Shown piece by piece: positions 26,773 to 35,812 of a stretch of DNA of 64,000 nt (positions are counted from its first letter, which is position 1; each line of letters begins with the position of its first letter). The stretch comes from Microbacterium sp. (GTDB taxonomy: Bacteria > Actinomycetota > Actinomycetes > Actinomycetales > Microbacteriaceae): contig JAFKIL010000001.1 of NCBI GenBank assembly GCA_017306415.1, positions 868,001 through 932,000 on the forward strand. Direction: 5' to 3'. The position numbers and the translations under genes were made by a program. The notes beneath the pieces were generated by a model. The model made no database searches, was not told the DNA's origin, and saw only the letters and a list, made by a program, of their open reading frames with translations.

Positions 26773-29448
26773 ATGCGCGAACCCACCCCCACCGAAGCCA
26801 TCGATCTCGTCGGCCGCTTCGAGGCGGGGCAGGAGATCCCTGAGCGGATGCGGGCGGACGTGCGGATGCTCGGGAGCCTCCTGGGCCGGGTGCTGCGCGA
26901 GAGCGGATCGCCCGGTCTCTACGAGGACGTGGAGGCCCTGCGCGTCGCGACGATCCAGGCTTACACCGACGAGACGGCCGAGGCCTTCGCCCGCGCAGAG
27001 GCGATCGCCGACTCGTTCACGGTGCAGCGGGCCGACGAGGTGGCTCGCGCGTTCACGTGCTACTTCCACCTCGCGAACCTGGCCGAGGAGCACCAGCGCG
27101 TGCGCATCCTGCGCGAGCGCGACGGCCGGCCGGAGCGCGAGGATGCCGCGGACTCCGTCGCCGCGGCATTCGTGCGCCTCGCCGCCGAGGTCGGCGACGA
27201 CACCGCTCTGCGACGACTGCAGGCGCTGCGGTTCCATCCGGTCTTCACCGCCCACCCGACGGAGGCGCGACGGCGCGCCATCTCGGCGAGCATCCGCCGC
27301 CTGGCCGCGCTCCTCGACGAGCACGAGCGGTCGGCGCACGGAGGCGCGGACGAGCGCCGCGCCGAGCGCCGCATGATCGAGGAGATCGACACCCTCTGGC
27401 GCACCGCCCCCCTGCGGCCGGAGAAGCCGTCCCCCACCGACGAGGTGCGGGCCATCATGGCGGTGTTCGATGAGACGCTCTTCACGACCGTCCCACACGT
27501 CTACCGCCGCGTCGACGACGCCCTGCAGGGGCCCGCTGCTGGTGGCCGGGCTCCCGTCGTGCGACCGTTCGTGCGCGTCGGCTCGTGGGTGGGCGGCGAC
27601 CGCGACGGCAACCCATTCGTGACCGCCTCGGTGACGCGCAAGGCGGCGGCCATCGCGAGCGAACACGTCCTGCTCGGGCTCGAGCGCGCCGCAAGCCGCA
27701 TCGGCCGCGGACTGACGCTCGACGCCGCCACGACACCGCCGAGCGACGCACTTCGCGGGCTGTGGCAGCGGCTCAAGGACGCCGACGAGGACGCCGCGTC
27801 CGAGGTCGCCAAGCGCTCGCCCGACGAGCCGCATCGCCGCGTCGTCCTGCTCCTGGCCCGGAAGATCGCCGCCACGCGGACCCGCAACGCGGACCTCGCG
27901 TACCGCGCACCCGACGAGCTGCTGGCCGACCTGCGCACCGTACAGGACTCGCTCGTCGAGGCAGGCGCCCCGCGTCAGGCGTACGGGCACCTGCAGCAGC
28001 TGATCTGGCAGGTCGAGACCTACGGGTTCCACCTCGCCGAGCTCGAGGTGCGCCAGCACTCCGCCGTCCATGCGAAGGTGCTGGCGGAGATCGAGTCCGG
28101 CGCGCCGCTCAGCGAGCAGGCGCACGAGGTCCTCGAGGTCTTCCGCGTGGTGGCGCACATCCAGAAGCGCTACGGCCCCCGGGCCGCCGGCCGGTACATC
28201 GTGTCGTTCACGCAATCCGCCGACGATCTCGCGGCCGTCCACCGTCTCGCCCGGCACGCCGTCGGAGAGGACGCCGTCGCGCCGGTGCTGGACGTGATCC
28301 CGCTCTTCGAGACGTTCGCCGACCTGCAGGCGGCTCCGCGCATCCTCGCCGAGATCGTCGAGCATCCCGAGTTCGCGGCCCGCCTCGCAGCGACCGGCAG
28401 GCGCCTGGAGGTCATGCTCGGGTACTCGGACTCCTCGAAGGACGTCGGCCCGGTCGCGGCGAACCTCGCGCTCTACGAGGCCCAGCAGCGGATCGCCGCA
28501 TGGGCGGAGGGCGAGGGCATCGAGCTGACCCTGTTCCACGGCCGCGGCGGCGCCCTCGGCCGGGGCGGCGGTCCCGCCAACAGCGCCGTGCTCGCGCAGC
28601 CGCCGCACTCGGTGGACGGCAGATTCAAGCTCACCGAGCAGGGCGAGGTGATCTTCGCCCGCTACGGCGACCCGGCGATCGCGATGCGCCACATCGACCA
28701 GGTCGCCGCCGCCGTCCTGATGGCCTCGGCGCCCTCCAACGAAGCGCGCAACAGCGCGGCGGCGGAGCGCTTCGCGGATGTCGCGGCGACGATGGACGTC
28801 GCCTCCCGCGCGCGGTTCTTCGCCCTGGTGAAGGCGCCCGGCTTCGCGCCGTGGTTCGCGACCGTGACCCCGATGGAGGAGATCGGGCTGCTCGCCCTCG
28901 GCTCCCGGCCCGCGCGCCGCGGCCTGTCCGTCGAGTCGCTGGAGGACCTGCGCGCCATCCCCTGGGTGTTCGCGTGGACCCAGGCCCGCATCAACCTGGC
29001 GGGCTGGTTCGGGCTCGGCACGGCGCTCGAGTCGGTCGGCGACGAGGCCCGCCTCCGCTCCGCCTACGACGAGTGGCCGCTGTTCCGGACGCTCATCGAC
29101 AACGTCGCGATGAGCCTGGCGAAGGCGGATGCGCGCATCGCCCGCCGCTACCTCGAGCTCGGCGACCGCGACGATCTCGCGGCGCTCGTCGTCGAGGAGA
29201 TGGAGCTGACCCGTTCCTGGGTGGTCCGCGTCACCGGCGCGACCGAGCTCCTCGCGAACAAGCCGGTGCTGCAGCGTGCGGTGAAGCTGCGCAGTCCTTA
29301 CGTGGACGCGCTGTCGCTGCTGCAGCTGCGCGCCCTGCGCGCGCTGCGCGATGCGCCGGCCGAGGCATCCGCCCCCGATCCGGAGCAGCAGCGCCTGCTC
29401 CTCCTGTCGGTGAGCGGCGTCGCCGCGGGGCTGCAGAACACGGGCTGA
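26773..29448 (+). CDS. ppc: Phosphoenolpyruvate carboxylase
   Basis: An 891-residue anaplerotic enzyme making oxaloacetate from phosphoenolpyruvate and bicarbonate. Family signatures are clear: 'PVFTAHPTEARRR' with the catalytic His near residue 160, 'VMLGYSDSSKDVGPVAANLA' near 550, and 'LFHGRGGALGRGGGPANSA' (the Gly-rich loop) near 590. The C-terminus ends '...SGVAAGLQNTG', the normal NTG ending of this family. Length matches the actinobacterial type. It is transcribed alone, divergent from nhaA. Confidence 0.97.
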   Translation: MREPTPTEAIDLVGRFEAGQEIPERMRADVRMLGSLLGRVLRESGSPGLYEDVEALRVATIQAYTDETAEAFARAEAIADSFTVQRADEVARAFTCYFHLANLAEEHQRVRILRERDGRPEREDAADSVAAAFVRLAAEVGDDTALRRLQALRFHPVFTAHPTEARRRAISASIRRLAALLDEHERSAHGGADERRAERRMIEEIDTLWRTAPLRPEKPSPTDEVRAIMAVFDETLFTTVPHVYRRVDDALQGPAAGGRAPVVRPFVRVGSWVGGDRDGNPFVTASVTRKAAAIASEHVLLGLERAASRIGRGLTLDAATTPPSDALRGLWQRLKDADEDAASEVAKRSPDEPHRRVVLLLARKIAATRTRNADLAYRAPDELLADLRTVQDSLVEAGAPRQAYGHLQQLIWQVETYGFHLAELEVRQHSAVHAKVLAEIESGAPLSEQAHEVLEVFRVVAHIQKRYGPRAAGRYIVSFTQSADDLAAVHRLARHAVGEDAVAPVLDVIPLFETFADLQAAPRILAEIVEHPEFAARLAATGRRLEVMLGYSDSSKDVGPVAANLALYEAQQRIAAWAEGEGIELTLFHGRGGALGRGGGPANSAVLAQPPHSVDGRFKLTEQGEVIFARYGDPAIAMRHIDQVAAAVLMASAPSNEARNSAAAERFADVAATMDVASRARFFALVKAPGFAPWFATVTPMEEIGLLALGSRPARRGLSVESLEDLRAIPWVFAWTQARINLAGWFGLGTALESVGDEARLRSAYDEWPLFRTLIDNVAMSLAKADARIARRYLELGDRDDLAALVVEEMELTRSWVVRVTGATELLANKPVLQRAVKLRSPYVDALSLLQLRALRALRDAPAEASAPDPEQQRLLLLSVSGVAAGLQNTG

Positions 29449-29485
29449 TCCGCGGGTCGCTCCCGCCCCGTCGACGCCGCGGGGT

Positions 29486-29491
29486 TACCGT
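29486..29491 (+). promoter_or_regulatory. -10 box for small zinc-ribbon gene
   Basis: TACCGT lies six bases before the ATG at 29498, again the leaderless spacing. No Shine-Dalgarno sequence is seen in the gap (CGGGAC). Confidence 0.45.
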
Positions 29492-29497
29492 CGGGAC

Positions 29498-29683
29498 ATG
29501 GACCGAGGAGAGGATGTCGCGGTGGCCGTGGTCACCGCCGAAGTCTGTCCGCAGTGCGGTTCGCTCGACGTCCGCGTCGTCGAACCGGTCTGGTTCGCCG
29601 TCGAACTCGCCCGCGGGCACGAGCTGCGCGACACCGAACGCGTGGAGTTCGTCTGCCGCGACTGCACCACCACGTGGTCCTGA
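29498..29683 (+). CDS. Small zinc-ribbon protein (61 aa)
   Basis: A 61-residue protein with two CxxC knuckles, 'VCPQCGSLDV' and 'FVCRDCTTTWS', spaced about 35 residues apart: a zinc ribbon. Between them lies a charged stretch ('GHELRDTERVEF'). Such proteins occur in Actinobacteria as orphans; possible roles are nucleic-acid or protein binding. It is preceded by a leaderless-type promoter and followed by a convergent membrane-protein gene. Confidence 0.65.
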   Translation: MDRGEDVAVAVVTAEVCPQCGSLDVRVVEPVWFAVELARGHELRDTERVEFVCRDCTTTWS

Positions 29684-29699
29684 CCGCAAACGCGGATCG

Positions 29700-30266
29700 C
29701 TACGGCGTCGGAGTCGGTGTCGGGTCGACCGACACGCACCCCGGTGGCCGGGAGTTCCCGCTGAGGTCGAAGTCCTGGCACGTCAGGAAGCGACTCTGGT
29801 TGAGGCCGAGCACGAACGATGCGACGGCGATCGCGACCACGATGAGGAGCGCCCCGAACCGGGTGCGGGCGGGCAGGTCCGTCCGCATCTCGGGCCAGAT
29901 GACGCGCACGAGCGCCCACAGGGTGAACGGGATGCCGAGGAGACCCACGAACACGCCCAGCAGCGTCACGAGGGCGGTGAAGAGGTCGTCCGTACCCGAG
30001 TCGTCGACGAACCACAGCACCAGCCAGAGCGACGGGACGGCGAGAGCGAGGAGCGTCGGCCAGCGCCGTCCCAGCGCGCGAGGACGCAGGAGGACGACGA
30101 AGAACCCCGCGGTCGCGGCCACCCACACGAGCAGCTGCTGATCGAAGAACAGGTCCCCCCACGCGCCGAGCGTGAAGGCCGGCCACCACACGGCGACCGA
30201 CATGCCGACCACCACGAGACTGAAGGCTCGGTGGCGCCGAACGGGCTCCTGATCGGCCGGCACCAT
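29700..30266 (-). CDS. Integral membrane protein of unknown function
   Basis: A 188-residue protein with about five membrane helices ('AFSLVVVGMSVAVWWPAF', 'LLVWVAATAGFFVVLL', 'LLALAVPSLWLVLWFV', 'ALVTLLGVFVGLLGIPFTLW', 'LLIVVAIAVASFVLGL') and a C-terminal tail containing two Cys and a run of Thr-Pro repeats. I do not recognise a family. ATG at 30266 overlaps the stop of the carbonic-anhydrase-like gene (TGATG), so the two are translated together; GTG at 30263 is an alternative start. Confidence 0.65.
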   Translation of the reverse strand: MVPADQEPVRRHRAFSLVVVGMSVAVWWPAFTLGAWGDLFFDQQLLVWVAATAGFFVVLLRPRALGRRWPTLLALAVPSLWLVLWFVDDSGTDDLFTALVTLLGVFVGLLGIPFTLWALVRVIWPEMRTDLPARTRFGALLIVVAIAVASFVLGLNQSRFLTCQDFDLSGNSRPPGCVSVDPTPTPTP

Positions 30267-30865
30267 CACCCGAGCATCCGATCGCTCCGGTGGCGCGCGA
30301 GGCTGCGGCCGTAGCGCTCGGTGAGCTGCACCATGAGATCCGGCGTCTCGCGATCCAGGCCGAAGACGTAGCCCGGGAAGTCGAGCTCCTGCTGCGCCGC
30401 CCAGATCTCCTCGTGCCGCTCGGCCGGCAGGATCTGCACGGGCTCGCCGACGGCGACCCACCCGATCGGCACGACCGTCTCGGGGGCGAGGTGGGTGCGC
30501 AGGTGCACGACCGCGTTGATCCGCACCTCGCAGCGCGCCTCGATCCGCGCGCCGTTGAAGACCCGCGTGCCCGTGGCGAGGAAGACCTCCTCGGCGATCG
30601 TCGCGCCCGAAACGCTCGCCATGGGGCCGACGAGCGTGTGCGCCCCGATGTGCACCGGATTGGCGGCAGTGGCGCGGATGACGGCGTTCTCCATGACGAT
30701 GACACTCTCCCCCAGCCTGATCGGGCCGCCCTCGGCCGTGATCACGGCGCCGTGCAGCACCTGGCACTCGGGTCCGATCTCGACATCGCCGCTGATGACC
30801 GCGGTCGGCGCGATGACAGCCGTGGGATGGATGCGGGGCGCCGCCCCGAGGTGGTCGAACAGCAT
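30266..30865 (-). CDS. Gamma-carbonic-anhydrase-like hexapeptide-repeat protein
   Basis: A 199-residue left-handed beta-helix protein. Repeats such as 'VIAPTAVISGDVEIGPEC' and 'VHIGAHTLVGPMASVSGATI' fill residues 12-130. The layout resembles the YrdA/PaaY branch of gamma-class carbonic anhydrases, with His in 'NPVHIGAHTLVGP'; the full three-His zinc site is not clear, so catalytic activity is unproven. The C-terminal helical part is typical of the branch. TACCGT lies six bases before the ATG at 30865, indicating a leaderless transcript. Confidence 0.75.
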   Translation of the reverse strand: MLFDHLGAAPRIHPTAVIAPTAVISGDVEIGPECQVLHGAVITAEGGPIRLGESVIVMENAVIRATAANPVHIGAHTLVGPMASVSGATIAEEVFLATGTRVFNGARIEARCEVRINAVVHLRTHLAPETVVPIGWVAVGEPVQILPAERHEEIWAAQQELDFPGYVFGLDRETPDLMVQLTERYGRSLARHRSDRMLG

Positions 30866-30871
30866 GCGTCC

Positions 30872-30877
30872 ACGGTA
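30872..30877 (-). promoter_or_regulatory. -10 box for hexapeptide-repeat gene
   Basis: TACCGT on the minus strand, six bases before the ATG at 30865. Same spacing as at several other genes of this window. Confidence 0.5.
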
Positions 30878-30910
30878 GCGCCCCCCACCCCGGCACAGCC
30901 GCTGGGCTCC

Positions 30911-30976
30911 ATCGGTCGCGATCGGCCGTTATCACCGGGATAGTGCGGCCTGAACCATCCATTCGCGACCGACGAG
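30911..30976. repeat. REP-like inverted pair 1
   Basis: ATCGGTCGCGATCGGCCG (30911-30928) faces an inverted copy of the left part (CATTCGCGACCGACGAG, ending 30976). The shared core is TCGGTCGC followed by three or four bases and CGGCCG. The pair lies in the spacer between the hexapeptide gene and the DUF559-type gene. Confidence 0.6.
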
Positions 30977-30998
30977 CTCTCGAAGCCCGTCCCGGCCC

Positions 30999-31065
30999 GA
31001 TCGGTCGCAAACGGCCGCTCTCAGCGCGGTCGCGTGGGCGGAACCGGCCGTTCGCGACCGACGAG
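30999..31065. repeat. REP-like inverted pair 2
   Basis: GATCGGTCGCAAACGGCCG (30999-31017) faces the inverted copy CGGCCGTTCGCGACCGACG (31045-31063). The two arms are about 27 bases apart, giving the look of a bacterial interspersed mosaic element. Confidence 0.65.
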
Positions 31066-31132
31066 ATCGTCGGGGCACGCACGCTGTGGAGAACTGCGAG
31101 GGTCGGACGACGAGCTCCGACAGAGTGGCCGG

Positions 31133-32035
31133 ATGCGCCGAGCCCGACCCCTCCCCGCCTCGATGGCGCCCTCTTTCACCGTCGCAGAAGCGCGGGCAGC
31201 CGGCGTGGAGCCTGGCCGACTGAAGCGGCGCGACCTCGCCACCCCGTTCCACGGGGTGCGCTCCACCGCGGCCTCGGTGAGGACCGGCGAGCTCTGCGCG
31301 TTGCTCCGCGGTCTGGGGCCTCGGTTCGTCGCCTTCGGCCCGACGGCGGCACTCATCCACGGAATGCAGGTCCCCGACGCTCTGACAGTCCAGACGCGCA
31401 CCGCCCACATCGCCGGCATCCGACCGACGCGGGCACCGCGAAGCGCCGGGGTATCCGGCGCATCTCTGACCCTCGGTGACCTCGATCTGGTGACCGTGGA
31501 CGGGGCAACGGTGACCAGTCGCGCGCGCACCTGGGTCGACCTGGCGCGGTTTCTGGACGTCCCCCGCCTGGTGGCCGCGGCGGACGCGCTCTGCTCGCCT
31601 CGAACGGGCATCTGCTCGCTGTCCGAGTTGCGCAGCGCGCTCGTCCGTGCCGGACGCGTGATCGGAGTGAGTGATCTCCGCGTGGCGCTCGATCTCGCGA
31701 ATCCGAGCGCCGAATCGATCGCGGAGTCGCTCATCCGCGTCGCGCTGGTCACGAGCGGCCTCCCTGAGCCGGTCGCGAACGCGACGATTCGCGATCACGG
31801 CCGGTTCGTCGCGCGGGTCGATCTTCTGTTCGAGCGATACGGGGTGATCCTCGAATACGAAGGCCTGCACCACGCGACGGATCCGCGGCAGTGGCGTCGC
31901 GATCTCACTCGCATCGGCGAGCTGCAACGCCTCGGATTCCTGGTCGAGCGTGCCCACGCGGACGACCTCCGCGACCCCCGAGCCCTGATCGCCCGCATCC
32001 GCGCACATCTCCGCCGCCGCGGCTGGACAGGGTGA
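31133..32035 (+). CDS. DUF559-type endonuclease-like protein
   Basis: A 300-residue protein of a type frequent in Actinobacteria. The C-terminal part ('RVDLLFERYGVILEYEGLHH', then 'WRRDLTRIGELQRLGF') has the D...E-x-x motif of the DUF559 / very-short-patch-repair-like nuclease fold; the N-terminal 200 residues resemble AbiEi-type winged-helix proteins ('TVAEARAAGVEPGRLKRRDL', 'GPTAALIHGM'). DNA binding or cleavage is plausible but unproven. ATG at 31133 is chosen because the upstream codons run through the repeat region. REP-like repeat pairs lie on both sides of the gene. Confidence 0.7.
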   Translation: MRRARPLPASMAPSFTVAEARAAGVEPGRLKRRDLATPFHGVRSTAASVRTGELCALLRGLGPRFVAFGPTAALIHGMQVPDALTVQTRTAHIAGIRPTRAPRSAGVSGASLTLGDLDLVTVDGATVTSRARTWVDLARFLDVPRLVAAADALCSPRTGICSLSELRSALVRAGRVIGVSDLRVALDLANPSAESIAESLIRVALVTSGLPEPVANATIRDHGRFVARVDLLFERYGVILEYEGLHHATDPRQWRRDLTRIGELQRLGFLVERAHADDLRDPRALIARIRAHLRRRGWTG

Positions 32036-32053
32036 CCCCAGACTCGGAGCGCC

Positions 32054-32120
32054 CATCGGTCGCAACACGCCGCGACCCCACCGCCGCTCAGGACCAAATC
32101 CGGCCGTTTCAGACCGATGA
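32054..32120. repeat. REP-like inverted pair 3
   Basis: CATCGGTCGCAACACGCCG (32054-32072) and the inverted copy CGGCCGTTTCAGACCGATGA (32101-32120). It fills the gap between the convergent DUF559-type gene and mfd. Confidence 0.6.
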
Positions 32121-32142
32121 ACAACGACGCCTGGGGGCGGGC

Positions 32143-35100
32143 CTACGAGGCGTCGGCAGGCGCGGGGGCCGGTGCGGGCCAGAGCTGCTCGAGCAGCTGA
32201 CCCACCCAGGCGATCAGCTCGGGGTCGCCGAGCGGCTCGCCTCCCGCCCCGGGGAGCGGAACCACGAGCGCCTCGCCGCCGGAGAGCAGCTTCGCCTTCG
32301 GGTGGAGCCGCTGCAGGCGCACACGCATCGAGTCGGGCAGCCGAGCGGGGGCGATGCGCAGGTTCGGGCCCATCGCGACGACGTCCGTCAGCCCCGCCTG
32401 GGCGGCGCGGCGGCGCAGGCGGGCGATCGCGAGCAGCCCCTCCACCTCGGCGGGCGGCTCGCCATAGCGGTCGCGGAGTTCGTCGACCACGAGGTCGATG
32501 GCATCGTCCTTCGCGGTCGCAGATGCCGCCGCCGAGAGCTTCTGGTACGCCTCGAGCCGGAGCCGCTCGCTGTCGATGTACGACTCCGGGATGCGCGCCT
32601 GCACGGGCAGCTCGAGCCGCAGTTCGACGGGCGACTCTGTCTCGTCGCCGCGGAATGTCGCGACGGCCTCGCCGATCATCCGCAGATAGAGATCGAACCC
32701 GACGCCGGCGATGTGGCCGGCCTGCTCCGCGCCGAGGAGGTTCCCGGCCCCGCGCAACTCGAGGTCCTTCAGCGCCACCTGCATCCCCGAGCCCAGGTCG
32801 TTGTTGACGGCGATCGTCTCGAGGCGGTCGGCGGCCGTCTCGGACAGCGGCTTCTGCTCGTCGTACAGGAAGTAGGCGTATGCGCGCTCGCGGGCGCGCC
32901 CCACGCGTCCGCGGAGCTGATGCAGCTGCGACAGCCCGTACTTGTCAGCGCGGTCGATGATGATCGTGTTCGCGTTGGAGATGTCGAGCCCGGTCTCGAC
33001 GATCGTCGTGCACACCAGCACGTCGGCTCGGCGCTCCCAGAAGTCGTCGACGACCTGCTCCAGGGCGTGCTCGCCCATCTGCCCGTGCGCGACCGCGATG
33101 CGCGCCTCGGGCACGAGCTCGGCGAGTTCGGCGGCGACCCGCTGGATCGACTGCACCCGGTTGTGGACGTAGAAGACCTGTCCTTCACGCAGCAGCTCGC
33201 GCCGGACGGCGGCGGCGATCTGCTTGTCGTTGCGCGGCCCGACGTACGACAGGATCGGATGGCGATCCTCCGGCGGCGTCTGCAGCGTCGACATCTCGCG
33301 GATGCCGGTGACCGCCATCTCGAGCGTGCGCGGGATCGGCGTCGCACTCATCGCGAGGATGTCGACGTTGGTCTTGAGCTTCTTCAGCTGGTCCTTGTGC
33401 TCGACCCCGAACCGCTGCTCCTCGTCGATGATCATCAGGCCGAGGTCCTTGAAGATCACCTTCTCCGTGAGGATGCGGTGGGTCCCGATCACCATGTCGA
33501 CCGTGCCGTCGGTGAGGCCCGCGAGCGTCTCGCGCGCCTCCTTGTCGGTCTGGAACCGCGAGAGCGGCCGCACCTTCACGGGGAAGCCGGCGAACCGCTC
33601 GGTGAACGTGTCGAGGTGCTGCTTCACGAGGAGCGTCGTGGGCACGAGCATCGCGACCTGCTTGCCGTCCTGGATGGCCTTGAAGGCGGCGCGCACCGCG
33701 ACCTCGGTCTTCCCGAACCCGACGTCGCCGGAGAGGAGGCGGTCCATCGGGATCGGCTTCTCCATGTCGGCCTTGATCTCGTCGACGGTCTGCAGCTGAT
33801 CGGGCGTCTCGGCGAAGGGGAACGCCTCCTCCAGCTCGCGCTGCCACGGGGTGTCCGGGCCGAACGCGTGCCCCTTGGACGCCATGCGCGCCGAGTAGAG
33901 CTTCACCAGCTCCACGGCGATGTCGCGCACCGCCTTGCGCGCGCGGCCCTTGGCCTGCGCCCAGTCGCTCCCGCCCATCTTCGACAGGACGGGCGCCTCG
34001 CCGCCGACGTAGCGCGACAGCAGGTCGAGCTGATCGGTGGGGACGTACAGCTTGTCGCCGGGGTAGCCGCGTTTGCTCGGCGCGTACTCGAGCACCAGGT
34101 ACTCGCGCACGCTCTTCACCGCGTGGCGACCGCCGCTGGACACTTCGCGCTGCGTGAGCTCGACGAACCGGCCGATGCCGTGGGTCGCGTGGACCACGTA
34201 GTCGCCCGCCTTGAGCTGCAGCGGGTCGACGACGTTGCGACGGCGAGACGCCAGTTTCTTCACGATGCGCGCGTCGCTGCCGATCGTGCGCCCGTAGAAC
34301 TCGGTCTCGGTCAGGACGGCGAGCTGCGCGTCGGGCGCCTCGAAGCCGCGCTCGAGCGTCGCGGCGACCACGTGCACGACACCCGGCTCCGGCGGCTCCA
34401 GCACCTGATCGACGCGACGCGCCGCGATCCCGCGTTCGGCGAGCACGTCGCGCGCGCGGTCGGCGAGCCCGGCTCCGGATGCCGCGACCACGACACGCCA
34501 CCCCGAGGCGAGGAGCTCGGCGATGTGCGCGGTCGCTCCGTCGACGTTGCCGTGGAACGAGGGCACGCCCGATGCCGCGATGCGGATGGCCGTCGTGTCG
34601 TCCCGCTCGGCGAGCCCCTCGGCCGCGGCATCCGCCGCACCCGAGTCGAAGGCGCTGAGGCTCCACCACACCCCGCCGCGGTCGCGTGCCACCTCACGCA
34701 GGCGCCCGAGGCTGACGAAGTCGCCCGCTCCGAGGTCGATGGGGGTCTGTGCGCCGGCCGTGGCGGCGCTCCAGGCCGCCTCGAGGAACTCGCGGTTCGT
34801 GTCCGACAGCGTCATCGCGCGGGTGACCGAGCGCTCGGGGTCGAGCAGCGCGACCGCGGCACCCTTCGGCAGGTAGTCGACGAGCGTGACGACGCGGTCC
34901 ACCAGGGCCGGGGTGAGCGACTCCATGCCGTCGGCCGGGATGCCCTCGGCCATCCGCTCCAGCATCCCGCGCAGGCCGGGGAAGTCGTCCATCAGCCCGC
35001 GCGCACGGGCGCGCACGGCTTCCGTGAGGAGGAGCTCGCGGCTGGCGAGCAGCTCCACCTCCCGGATCTCACCGGGGAGGCTCCGCTGGTCCGCAACGGA

Positions 35101-35739
35101 GAACGAACGGATCTGGTCGACCTCGTCGCCGAAGAACTCCACGCGGTACGGGTGGTCGGCGATCGGCGGGAACACGTCGAGGATGCCGCCGCGCACTGCG
35201 AACTCGCCGCGCCGCGACACCATGTCGACGCGGTGGTAGGCGCGCTCCACCAGCTGTGCGCTCACCGCGGTCAGCTCGTGGTCGCGGCCGCCGACGGTCA
35301 GCCGGATCGGCGCCGCGTCCGTGAGACCCGCCGCGATGGGCTGCAGCGCCGACCGCACCGACGCGGTCACGATGAGCGGCGCGACGCCGTCCCATTCCGC
35401 CACCCTGCGCAGCACGTCGAGCCGCTGCCCCACGGTCTCGGCGCTCGGGCTCAGGCGCTCGTGCGGGAGCGTCTCCCACGCCGGGAAGTGCATGACCTGG
35501 GCACCGGGCACGAGGGCCTCCAGCGCCGGCCCGATGGCGTCTGCACGACGGCCGGTCGGTGAGATGACGAGCACGGCGGCGGGCGAGCCCGCGCGGGCTC
35601 TCCGGTCGATGAGCCCCGCGATGAGCGGAGCGTCGACCCCCTCGACGAGCGAGAAGTCGGCGTCGACGGGGGCGGCGACCAGCGCGTCCCGCAGGGTGTC
35701 GGACTGCGCGAGGGCGCGCGCGATCCCGGGAACTGTCAC
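32143..35739 (-). CDS. mfd: Transcription-repair coupling factor Mfd
   Basis: A 1198-residue ATPase that removes stalled RNA polymerase and recruits UvrA to DNA damage. The order is normal: UvrB-like N-terminal domains (about 1-450), RNA-polymerase interaction domain near 'YVVHATHGIGRFVELTQR', then the RecG-like motor with Walker A 'LLSGDVGFGKTEVAVRAAF', 'MIIDEEQRFG' (motif II, DEEQ), 'AMSATPIPRTLEMA' (motif III), 'LRGRVGRARERAYAYF' (motif VI) and the TRG/RID C-terminal domain. GTG at 35739 has TAGACT six bases upstream, so the mRNA is probably leaderless. Confidence 0.97.
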   Translation of the reverse strand: MTVPGIARALAQSDTLRDALVAAPVDADFSLVEGVDAPLIAGLIDRRARAGSPAAVLVISPTGRRADAIGPALEALVPGAQVMHFPAWETLPHERLSPSAETVGQRLDVLRRVAEWDGVAPLIVTASVRSALQPIAAGLTDAAPIRLTVGGRDHELTAVSAQLVERAYHRVDMVSRRGEFAVRGGILDVFPPIADHPYRVEFFGDEVDQIRSFSVADQRSLPGEIREVELLASRELLLTEAVRARARGLMDDFPGLRGMLERMAEGIPADGMESLTPALVDRVVTLVDYLPKGAAVALLDPERSVTRAMTLSDTNREFLEAAWSAATAGAQTPIDLGAGDFVSLGRLREVARDRGGVWWSLSAFDSGAADAAAEGLAERDDTTAIRIAASGVPSFHGNVDGATAHIAELLASGWRVVVAASGAGLADRARDVLAERGIAARRVDQVLEPPEPGVVHVVAATLERGFEAPDAQLAVLTETEFYGRTIGSDARIVKKLASRRRNVVDPLQLKAGDYVVHATHGIGRFVELTQREVSSGGRHAVKSVREYLVLEYAPSKRGYPGDKLYVPTDQLDLLSRYVGGEAPVLSKMGGSDWAQAKGRARKAVRDIAVELVKLYSARMASKGHAFGPDTPWQRELEEAFPFAETPDQLQTVDEIKADMEKPIPMDRLLSGDVGFGKTEVAVRAAFKAIQDGKQVAMLVPTTLLVKQHLDTFTERFAGFPVKVRPLSRFQTDKEARETLAGLTDGTVDMVIGTHRILTEKVIFKDLGLMIIDEEQRFGVEHKDQLKKLKTNVDILAMSATPIPRTLEMAVTGIREMSTLQTPPEDRHPILSYVGPRNDKQIAAAVRRELLREGQVFYVHNRVQSIQRVAAELAELVPEARIAVAHGQMGEHALEQVVDDFWERRADVLVCTTIVETGLDISNANTIIIDRADKYGLSQLHQLRGRVGRARERAYAYFLYDEQKPLSETAADRLETIAVNNDLGSGMQVALKDLELRGAGNLLGAEQAGHIAGVGFDLYLRMIGEAVATFRGDETESPVELRLELPVQARIPESYIDSERLRLEAYQKLSAAASATAKDDAIDLVVDELRDRYGEPPAEVEGLLAIARLRRRAAQAGLTDVVAMGPNLRIAPARLPDSMRVRLQRLHPKAKLLSGGEALVVPLPGAGGEPLGDPELIAWVGQLLEQLWPAPAPAPADAS

Positions 35740-35745
35740 CAGAGG

Positions 35746-35751
35746 AGTCTA
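35746..35751 (-). promoter_or_regulatory. -10 box for mfd
   Basis: TAGACT on the minus strand, followed after six bases by the GTG start of mfd at 35739. Confidence 0.5.
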
Positions 35752-35799
35752 CGGTGGGCTGCCGACGTCGGCTCCGCTCGGGACGAACCGGCCGCCTCC

Positions 35800-35805
35800 T
35801 AGGAT
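35800..35805 (+). promoter_or_regulatory. -10 box for membrane-protein pair
   Basis: TAGGAT ends seven bases before the ATG at 35813. It overlaps an alternative ATG at 35804, which makes the later start more likely. Confidence 0.35.
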
Positions 35806-35812
35806 GAATCGC

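Noticed and set aside
31891-35562. A 1223-codon open frame on the plus strand opposite mfd
   Set aside because: It is the high-GC antisense shadow of mfd: composition is Arg/Asp/Leu-rich without domains, and the mfd frame has all family motifs.
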